From Tubulanus polymorphus (taxonomy: Eukaryota > Nemertea > Palaeonemertea > Tubulaniformes > Tubulanidae): a stretch of 64,000 nt of DNA. This document shows, piece after piece, positions 55,730 through 64,000 of the stretch. How positions within the stretch are numbered: the stretch's first letter is position 1; each line of letters opens with the position of its first letter. Made by a program: the position numbers and the translations under genes. Under the pieces are notes generated by a model. The model was not told the DNA's origin. It made no database searches and was given only the letters and a program-made list of their open reading frames with translations. The stretch lies in NCBI RefSeq assembly GCF_964204645.1, contig NC_134028.1:11819001-11883000 (forward strand), given 5' to 3'.

Positions 55730-58700
55730 CTAAGCTTCCAAATGCGTGGACTTGAATCGTTTGGTACAACATTCAGGCCTTTTAGCAATATAAACTCTTT
55801 TTCTATATTTTTCACGTCCTTTCGTAATGAAAAATTCTTGCCCTACATGTTTCATGAATATAATGATGGCATTACTTTCATTTAAAACTTTTTCAATTTG
55901 ACCAAAGTACCAATTGTCTCCATATGCTACAGCAACAAAGCTATTTACATCACTTAGTTGAAACGAATACATTTTTTGTTCTTTTTGTTGGTAACAAGTC
56001 TTTTCGCGCCGAAGATAAAATTTACATTTTTGGGCATTCTTAACCAAATGTCTAGCTATGTTTTGAACGACCGAACGTTTTACATGAACAGCAGTATCTG
56101 GTACAACTCGAACTAATGGATCTGGAAACTTGACTATTTCATTGATTAAAGTATTTCGTTCACCAACATCTCGCATATTTACGACTCGAACTGTTTCATT
56201 TGAAGCAACAGGATTGGTAGGATTTTCTTATAAAATCTGTTTGAGATTTGAAATTAGCTGGTCCAAAGAAAATGCCTTCCCATTACATGAAAAAAGAAAC
56301 AAACTTTTCTCTGCTTTACTGCAAAGAATATTCTTATGATATTTAATCTGTAATTTGATTGACTTCAGTTTCTCAGATCTTCTATCAAATGCTGCTAATT
56401 TAGTCTGTATATCATCAATTTTCCAGACTCCATTTTGTTGCACATTATCCCTCAATGCCAATAACAAATTTTGTTTCTTCAGAATACTCTCACTTTCTTT
56501 TTTTTCGTTCAATCATTATTTCATATCCCTTTTCTACGAATCAACTCACGCCTTTGTTTGTTTTCTTTATACCTCTTTGGGCCTAAACTTATTGCCTTGT
56601 AAATACATTTACTCGGATAAACCAACAGGTGAGTAAATGCTATCTAGAACTGCTCTCATTAATTTGTTTTATATCAGATTGTGAGTTGAAAAATTCTAGG
56701 ATATGCTGTCTATGAAAGTATCTTTCTGAATAAGGAATGCTTCCCAATCAGCATATTTACCGAATCTTTGACTTCCAGAAACAGTTAATGATTGAGATAA
56801 CTCAAAAATTAAATCAAAAGTTCGCGCATTACCCTTATCAAAACCGTATTCGGTTATTTTACTTCCAGGTGTCAATGATATTGACTCGAAGACCTTAAGA
56901 GCTTTAGAAGCAACTGTACCCATGTTGCCTATAACGTGGAGCCCACAAAACAAACTGTGTAATTCGGTCACCTGCTTCTTGCGATCTGAGTTCATTGAAT
57001 CAAAATCATGTAAGTATTTGTCAAATAAATCTGTGCGCAATTGTTCAAATTTTTCTTTAAAAACTTTTGTTTACCACGTGCCGGTCAGTCATCATATTTT
57101 TTATGTTTGCGACCATTTTAGCCTCAATTTTGCAAATATGATCCGAATCATCACTAAAGGCTTCAGCTAAATCTGAAAATATTTTCATTAAAGTGTCCAA
57201 AAATGACTGAGTGTGCCCAGTAACCATTTCTCTAATTCCCATGGAAAAGGTTTCTTCGTTGCCACTTGACTTGTTAGTTTTTGTAAACTGGTAGCCACCA
57301 TACTCACAAAACTTTTTTTAGTCACATCTAATTGAAGCGTTAAATTGTCAGTGGACATTAATTCCTCTGCCACGTGAAGCTGCCCATCTAATTCACATTC
57401 AGACTGAAGAGAACTTGTCAGGCCTTTTGAAGGCAAAGTTTTTACTGTCTTATCTGTTAAGCTGGTGATAACACTCTCATCAACTAAACTACATTTAGAC
57501 ACTGGAACTCCAAGCGATAAAAGTCTCATGTAAAGTAGTCGGATAGAATCTGTATAAATGAGTTTGCCGTCACGGACCTCCTTCACCTATGGATATAAAT
57601 GGATATACTGTCAAAATTAAAACAGCATTTTGTGTCAATCGACGAAAGTAAATACTAATGCCATATTTACCTGAAGTTGAGATTCTGACTCGGGAAAATA
57701 GTTAGATTCCAGCCTTTCCATTATTTCACTCGACTCCAAATACTTAATACATTCTTTCAACTCTTTAATCTTTTGGGCATGCTCCACACACTGAGTACAA
57801 GTAATGCTAGAGGTACTTGAAGTCTTCTTGGCATTTCGTTTCCATTTTGATTTTAATTTTTGCGAATTAGATTTTTCTCGCTGTAATTGGTTGATTTGAC
57901 TCTTCAGATCATTTATCTCATGCCTCATTTTTGTCTAACATTCTTCGCACGTTTGTCTCTCTGATCAACATTTCTAACCGAATAGTGTCCATTACGTTTA
58001 GCCTAACTATTTTGTTGTATCGCCGTGTAACTTGCTTGATCCGATTCTTGATTTTAGAGATCTGTTCAATTACCTTTTTCAGAACATCCCTGGCTGATAC
58101 GGATGATGCAGCGATGGCAGCTAATAAAATCAAAGACGGTGGATTTTGGATGATGCAATCATCTGTCTGAACAGTTTTGGTACATTAGACCTATGTCGCG
58201 AATAATAGGCCTAACATCCTGGTTGATAAGAACTTCGTTACGCGCAACCTCCCTATTCGGATGTAGATTTGTTGTTGATGATGGACTAGGTGGCTTGTAT
58301 TCGCGATTCAAATAAATGGTTTGCTCAGTTTTTGAAGTTCTCAATTTAGACGAGTGTTCTTTTATTCGTTTCCACTGGTTGTAAACTGTCAATCGAGATG
58401 TATGTTCAGAGGCCGCAATCTCTGGAACCAGTCTTCTAAACAAGTGGAAACATTCGGATGTACTCTTTTGATACTTGAAAAGTTCACAAATAACACCATT
58501 GGTAACAAACGCATCATCCGACAAGGCCTGACCAGAAGAAATCCATGTAGGATCTATACCCTATTTCTCACAAAATGGACCTAGAAATAATCAGAAATAA
58601 ACAATAATAAAAAAAAGCGAAATGCTCACAAAAATCTGGAAGATGGGCAATGGAAGATGTGGTGGCTTGGGATCAGTTAGTTTTAATTTGTGTGATATTT

Positions 58701-58998
58701 GATAGTCTGAATCTAAAAAAAAAATAATGAAAAAGCCTAAAAGGCCTAACTGAATATTTTGACTAATGAATGAAAAATGAAATTAAATGAGAAAGAAATG
58801 TGTTGACTAACATATCTCATAAATAGATACAAGAAATGTCTCATAAGACATTAGGCCTATCAACTTTACGCAAAGGCCTAATAGCCTATTGAAGCAGTAC
58901 CGGTACGTGGATTGTTTAGGCCTAATTGCTGTCAAAACAAAATATCATGCGGTTTTGTTGTAGGGAAGAGGTTTTCTCGATGTAATAGCCACATGAGC

Positions 58999-59013
58999 TA
59001 TCGCGCATGCGCG
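58999..59013. promoter_or_regulatory. NRF1-like palindrome
   Basis: TCGCGCATGCGCGA is a perfect palindrome containing GCGCATGCGC, the NRF1 consensus. It lies about 200 bp inside the first intron of the 55.7-59.3 kb gene. Function is inferred only from the motif. Confidence 0.35.
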
Positions 59014-59269
59014 AATAACGTTAATTCACGCAGCACTTCATTGCAAATGAACGATGCTCGCCGCTGTTACTTCAATTGACAGTCGCCCCTTCAATAATGA
59101 GTCGCTCCCGTTCAACCCCAAATTTACGCTAGAAACCCTTCAATAAGTTATCATACCAGTTACCGAGTAAAGCTAATAAATATAACTTACCGATAATTGC
59201 GATATTAGAACACTCAGAATGGCTCAAGCTGGCATATTGTTGATCTTTATCACAATCGTCAGGGTTCAT

Positions 59270-59300
59270 ACCGGCGGCCGCCATTTTGTCGATCGCGGCG
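59270..59300 (-). promoter_or_regulatory. YY1-like motif at a start codon
   Basis: On the minus strand CGACAAAATGGCGGCCGCCG gives both a good translation-start context and an AAAATGGCGGC YY1-type site, as often found just downstream of transcription starts. A splice acceptor (TTGTTCACAG) also lies shortly upstream, so the true 5' end is uncertain. Confidence 0.35.
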
Positions 59301-59894
59301 CTTATCTGTGAACAAAACAGCAAAATTACAATACTTTCCCGACTTAACCGACCGATATTTTTATATTGGCTGATAGATGACATTCATGTCTATCAGATTG
59401 TGACTGCCACAAGAAGAGATTAGCGCCGAAGCGAGAGGATTAGGCCTACCTTTCCAAGGACGGTAGAATTTCAAAATTTCTAGCTGCAGACGACTCGTAC
59501 GAGTACGAGGCAAAATCTACGGTGTCCCTGAGAACATTCTGCGTCTGCCCATTCGCACTTTTCCTAGGTCAGAGTTCGTTTCGCCCTTGGCAGTAAACAA
59601 ACAAAATAGGCCTACAAATGCGGAATTCGAGGAATGAAATTGGCGTGCCGCCAATTCACGCCATCCGCGCTTTCACGTCAAAGAAAATTCGCAAAATAAA
59701 CAACTAACCCAAAACTGATAGTATGTAAGACAAAAGGCAAGATTTAGAAGATTCTGAACCTGTATTTTTTTGTAAAATTTTTATGTTTGAGGGGAGATAA
59801 TTACGATTAAACAAAGACAAAATACGGTGAATTCGCTGCTGAATCACGACTTAGAATGTTGTACTGAACTCCCTATCTATATGATACTTTAGCA

Positions 59895-60750
59895 TCAGAC
59901 CACAGGCACTCGCCGATGGGCTTGGGATACAGTTGCTGGGGTTTTTGATAGTGTATTTGTGTTTTCATTCGTTACTCTGCAATAAATCCTAGAAAAAACG
60001 TCTTGGTACTGATACATTTAGAAAGATAATGGCCGCTGGCTCCACAAACGGCGACCTCACAAAATACTGAACAAACTTCGTTTTTCAATCTAAAATCAAA
60101 ACTTCTATTTTATATGACATTTACTAGTGATATGACAGTTATATATCCTATTATTCCATCCAATGGTGAGACACTATCAATTTGTGAAACGTCTTTAGTA
60201 ATATAAAAGAAAAGGTAGTTGACGAAGCGTGAGTGTATAGGAAAAACTCTACAGGCGTTGAGACGGCAACACTTGGTCACCGAACGTCATTTCCGCTGAG
60301 TGACATCATAACGAAATCCCGCTTTATTTGAATATAGAAGGGGAATACTTGTAGCAGGTGCCCGTGTGACCTAGTGTAGCCGTCTCAACGCCTGTAAAGT
60401 TTTTCCTATACGCTCACGCTTCGTCAACTACCTTTTCTTTCATATTACTAAAGACGTTTCACAAATTGATAGTGTCTCACAATTGGATGGAATAATAGGA
60501 TATATAACTGTCATATCACTAGTAAGTGTCATATAAAATAAAAGTTTTAATTTTAGATTGAAAAACGAAGTTTGTTAGTGTTTTGTGAGGTCGCCGTGTG
60601 TGGAGCCAGCGGCCAATATCTTTTTAAACGTATCAGTACCAAGACATTTCTTCTCGGATTTATTGCAGAATAACCACTCAAAACACAGATACACTATCAA
60701 AAACCCCAGCAACTGTATCCCAAGCCCATCGGCGAGTGCCTGTGGTCAGA
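59895..60750. mobile_element. Foldback element with 380-bp inverted arms and 5-bp target duplication
   Basis: Element 59900-60745 (846 bp). Arms 59900-60280 and 60366-60745 are close complements, separated by an 85-bp loop. Ends read CCACAGGCACTCGCCGATGG on both strands. TCAGA flanks both sides. The unoccupied paralogue at 62500-62540 reads TTTAGCGTCAGACGTTGTAG, confirming insertion at TCAGA. No coding capacity; superfamily unknown. Confidence 0.9.
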
Positions 60751-60779
60751 CGTTGTAGGGAATCGTAACAACGACTGGT

Positions 60780-60900
60780 ATTCAGACTACCCCGACACGA
60801 AATAATATCATGCGGTCTTCAGTATTTGAATTTTAAGATCCTAAACCTTCCGATTCCTGATGATTCGTCACTTATTCCAGGTCCTAAGCTGACGAATTTT
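60780..60900 (+). repeat. Dispersed repeat family 9, copy A
   Basis: Matches 63890-64000 (CCCCGACACGAAATAA, GGTCCTAAGCTGACGAATTT). The second copy runs off the right edge. Confidence 0.85.
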
Positions 60901-61335
60901 GTCCTTGAAAAAGGGTATTTTTCGATTTCTATTTTATTCGACAAAAATGCGGATTTATACACTAAACCAACCCCCAAGTGATAAAGATTGGTCTTATTGG
61001 TTGATTCCATAAGATTTTAGCTCATTTGCATTGATAGACAGGTTTTATGAATAATTTTACGAGGTAACGTGTGAAAAAAGCGCGCATCACATTTTTCCTA
61101 ATCAATAATGGTCGTCACAATCGATAGTGGTGCCCCGCGTGGACATGAACATACCCAACGAAACCCTGATTTCATATAAAGCGATTGAAAATTCGGGAAA
61201 TGAGTCGATAGAATTGGAAAGGTAATGTACAGATAGTCAATTTAGTTAGCTCCCTTCTCTTTCTATATAGGGTGACTGGTGTCATCCACCCTCCATCAAA
61301 TTTTGACAAGCCCAAGTCTAGTACCTAGCCGTCGC
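60901..61335. other. Nothing recognised
   Basis: No coding, RNA or terminal-repeat signal was found. Confidence 0.5.
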
Positions 61336-61640
61336 TCTACAAACAACGTCTAGGGCAAAAGTGCTCATATAAGGTTAATTTTCGAGGGACGAGGCTTTGA
61401 GCGTCTATTTCACCCCTTAAAACACCATCAACTTACCTCAAACTGACTGTTCTGTAATCAGACGGAAGTTAGGCAAACTATTGTTTGTGCATAAATTTGT
61501 AATCCTTAGTAGCTTTTGACGATCGTAGTAGCTCAAAACTTTTGACTAGTCGCCTCAAAAAATAGTTGAAGTGAAGCAACATAACAAATATGGCGGCTTT
61601 TTGTGGTGCATGAGGGGTGTAAATCGGTTATCCTTATTAC
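61336..61640 (+). repeat. Dispersed repeat family 8, unoccupied copy
   Basis: Matches 52835-53004 joined to 54230-54370. At the position of the hAT derivative it reads TTGTAATCCTTAGTAGCTTT with no insertion, so it serves as an empty-site paralogue. Confidence 0.88.
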
Positions 61641-63055
61641 CGAGGTGAACCGAGATCAACCGAGATGAAATGAGATATAACATATTTATTTATTCCTTAT
61701 CGATTTTAACAATTGAAATCATATTATATCAGTAACAGATGCCTGCTGGAGTCATATTTTACATAAATTTTCTATTTGTAGGTGCTCAGATGCGTTTTCC
61801 CAGCATTTGGGGTCATAATCAATTAGTTTAAATTCGGTAATTTCGGTAATAGCCTAGAAAGCGATCATCGGCAGTTTGCTTGAAGCACTTTTCTGAAGGA
61901 GATTGGTAGTCCTACGTGCATAAAATAGTTCGATGTTCTTCCATTCATATAGGCCTAACTAGATTTGTCAATAAAGCTCAGCAAGCCTTTATTTATTTCC
62001 ATTTGGTAACCTAATGTTTGATAAAAAATTTGGAAATCTTAATAAAAGTTTTTCTATGGGCATTGAGACTTGAAAAATTGAGGCCACTGTTTCGTTAAAT
62101 CAGCGGCTGAATGCAGCAGTGTTTATCTGTCATGACCTTCGCACGCATTGATTTTTTTTATTTTTAACATGTCGGGAAATCCCAGGATATTTATAGGCCT
62201 GACCTGAGCGGCGCCGCGTGTGAGCCATTTCTACAATTATTGACGTATGAAATAAGTTTTTATGGCATGAAGCGTTTGTCTGGCACATTATTTATACAAT
62301 TATCGACATACCAGTAATGTTTAATGCTATCTGATCATTTATCTATGGTGATATCAGACCAAAGATCGTCACTGACGGATTTTCAAACTATGTCGGCTAC
62401 AGGGGCGGCTAATCTTTTCATAGGGGCGGACGATCTTTACAGGGGCGGACATGAAAATTAAAGGGGCGGGCGGCCCCTTAAAAACCCTAATGGAGAACAC
62501 TGATATGAAACTTTAGCGTCAGACGTTGTAGGGAACCGTAACAAGCCTGGTATTCAGATAGACAAGCCCCTGGCCTGTGTTCGGTAGGGATCCCGGGTGG
62601 GTAGCAAGGCATTCGACGTCAATCATAATTAGCTATATCCATAAAAAATTCAAATAGCTCCAATCTTACTGAAAGAAAGCTTGTTGGAATGGGGAGGGCT
62701 CAAATAACAATGTGCTTTTTAAATTTTTGAATTATCTTCAGTAGTTTTAGAGATATCGCAAATTAAAGTTTGAAAATTTGAGCGAAAAGTGTCTTCATGT
62801 TTCTATACACAAAAACTGTGATCTAAGAAGGCAATATTTCATGTAAACAAACTTCAATATCTCTTAAACTAAAAGTGATAGACTAGAAATTTAAAGAGCA
62901 ATACACTCATAGCACTTTCAGGTGACAGTTGAAAGACCCAAAATTTTTATCTGATTCCAAATGCCTATGGTTTCCATGGAAACCAGCCGAAAAATGGTAA
63001 AATAATGAAAATATCGATGTTAGATCAAAAGTTATGATGTAGAAAGGGGATAGAA
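61641..63055. other. Repeat-rich DNA without a gene
   Basis: 61641-61740 shares the CCGAGATGA-type repeat with 49930-50080. 62500-62560 is the unoccupied paralogue of the foldback site. 62960-62985 contains GGTTTCCATGGAAACC, a palindrome. The rest is unassigned. Confidence 0.5.
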
Positions 63056-63690
63056 TAACTAGTTATCAATAGTTAATGTTTGCCCTAAGTTTATCTAGGA
63101 ATATCTATTATTATATAGATTATTATTATTAGGTTTCCATGGTAACGGCAAGAAAAAATGTGAAATATTGAGAAATATTGATATGATTTCAGATGAAATT
63201 ATTTTTTTCACTACATAATTTTTGAAATGAATAAACATGATTATCAAGGCCTGTCAGTTAGGTCTATAGCTATAGGCTCCTATTGCAAATTGATTTAAAT
63301 ATACCAATTTTATATATTATTTGCTAAATGGATTCTAGTTAAGAAAAGCAGAAAATTAGGCTTGGCCTAGCTCAAAACGCTAAAATTTGAAATATATTCA
63401 TGATATCATAATAAAATCAATCAGTTTAGAAAAATAACCCAAGCAATATTAATAATACTACTAATAATAACCAAATAATAATCCATTTGTTTTGTTTTGA
63501 GCTAAATTTCAACAATTTTTTATATATATTTCAATTTTGCTGCTTTTGGAAAATCCCCTCGGGAGCCTCATTGTCCCATCACGCGCCTCTATTTTTGCCC
63601 ATCACAAGCCTCAATTTATCCCATTAGATGCCTCCCTCTTTCAACAGCCGCTTCACCGACGGGAGCGTAGTGGCGATCAGCGTGCAAAAA
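63056..63690 (+). repeat. Dispersed repeat family 7, copy B
   Basis: Matches 52176-52815 with small indels. After it the two loci differ: copy A continues into family 8, copy B into unrelated sequence and then family 9. Confidence 0.85.
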
Positions 63691-63889
63691 AAAATATAGT
63701 GATGAATAATTATGAATCGGAAAATAAATACAATAATTCACCGCTAGACCGATGAATAATTGTTGAATATTGATCTCATCACGAGCAGCGCGGCGCGTCG
63801 TCATTCAATAACAAGTGCCGGCCGCCATTTTGTATCGCTCGCTTCAACGCAAAACTTAGACATTGAATTTTCCGGCAGCGATCGCTCGG

Positions 63890-64000
63890 CCCCGACACGA
63901 AATAAAATCATGCGGTCTTCAGTATTTAAATTTTAAGATCCTAAACCTTCCGATTCCTGATGATTCGTTGCTTATTCCGGGTCCTAAGCTGACGAATTTT
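63890..64000 (+). repeat. Dispersed repeat family 9, copy B (cut by window edge)
   Basis: Near-identical to 60790-60900 over its visible length. Confidence 0.85.

Larger units (their letters stand above)
55730..59305 (-). pseudogene. Uncharacterised coiled-coil, transposase-like gene broken by frame changes
   Basis: Minus-strand pieces form one gene. Exon 1 at about 59293-59191 starts MAAAGMNPDD. Exon 2 begins at 58553 (PTWISSGQAL). Then come a coiled coil (about 58130-57671), a 74-bp intron, the core from 57596 (YTDSIRLLYMRLLSLGVPVS, NIKNMMTDRHVVN, SLFCGLHVIGNMG) and a C-terminal part to 55730 (VAVAYGDNWYFGQIEKVL, a small beta-barrel-like segment). Frame breaks fall near 58172, 57936, 57320, 57062 and 56690, most in A-runs. 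I recall TDSIRLLY and SDR..VN as conserved in large families of uncharacterised invertebrate proteins, probably transposon-derived; unverified. Either a pseudogene or a gene damaged by homopolymer assembly errors. Confidence 0.6.

Noticed and set aside
59191-59293. First coding exon of the MGRN1-like gene
   Set aside because: The peptide MAAAGMNPDD and phase lead into the 58553 exon of another gene, and it does not resemble the MGRN1 N-terminus.

Overview
The window is animal genomic DNA. It is AT-rich, with large spliced introns (canonical GT/AG sites), and is densely filled with eukaryotic transposons: hAT, DIRS, non-LTR and Penelope-like elements, MITEs and tRNA-like modules. The one clear host gene is the invertebrate orthologue of MGRN1/RNF157, an E3 ubiquitin ligase. 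The mix of elements fits a non-vertebrate, probably marine, animal (hemichordate, amphioxus, echinoderm or lophotrochozoan). The phylum cannot be fixed from sequence reading alone.

Backbone. Eight coding exons of the MGRN1-like gene lie on the minus strand at 45162-45044, 41420-41332, 36318-36175, 20145-19800, 18661-18419, 15950-15803, 15125-15044 and 174-1. All splice phases join correctly. The first exon (the N-terminal ~30 residues in relatives) was not found and probably lies beyond the right edge. The C-terminus lies beyond the left edge. Nearly everything else up to ~45 kb is intron that has absorbed mobile DNA.

Region by region. 0.7-2 kb: a dispersed repeat with ~160-bp internal monomers, also at 13.3, 30.7 and 32 kb. 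2.7-6.4 kb: a complete hAT-type transposon with terminal inverted repeats, a 5-bp target duplication and an uninterrupted three-exon transposase. 7.1-13.0 kb: a DIRS-type tyrosine-recombinase retrotransposon with inverted terminal repeats and an internal complementary region that defines its ends. 20.8-23.1 kb: a decayed multi-exon gene of an uncharacterised, probably transposase-related family. 26.0-29.2 kb: a 5'-truncated non-LTR retrotransposon broken by two later insertions. 33.5-35.0 kb: a hAT-like element with a 6-bp duplication. 40.7-41.3 kb: a MITE with TA duplication. 44.3-45.4 kb: Penelope-like fragments and a possible hammerhead-ribozyme-like terminal sequence. 46.6-49.9 kb: a minus-strand non-LTR element interrupted by a Mutator-like MITE. 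50.9-51.7 kb: a decayed MITE with a nested Harbinger-like MITE. 53.0-54.2 kb: a deletion derivative of the 2.7-kb hAT element. 55.7-59.3 kb: a coiled-coil, transposase-like gene broken by several frame changes that fall in A-runs. 59.9-60.7 kb: an 846-bp foldback element with 380-bp arms. 52-54 kb and 61-64 kb share several repeat blocks, and two of these blocks serve as empty-site controls for insertions.

The most useful result is that several insertions can be dated and bounded from the window itself. The hAT derivative, the foldback element and the DIRS element each have an unoccupied paralogous copy here. The 5-bp duplication of the hAT family is supported by two independent insertions. 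No bacterial operon, CRISPR array or viral genome is present.
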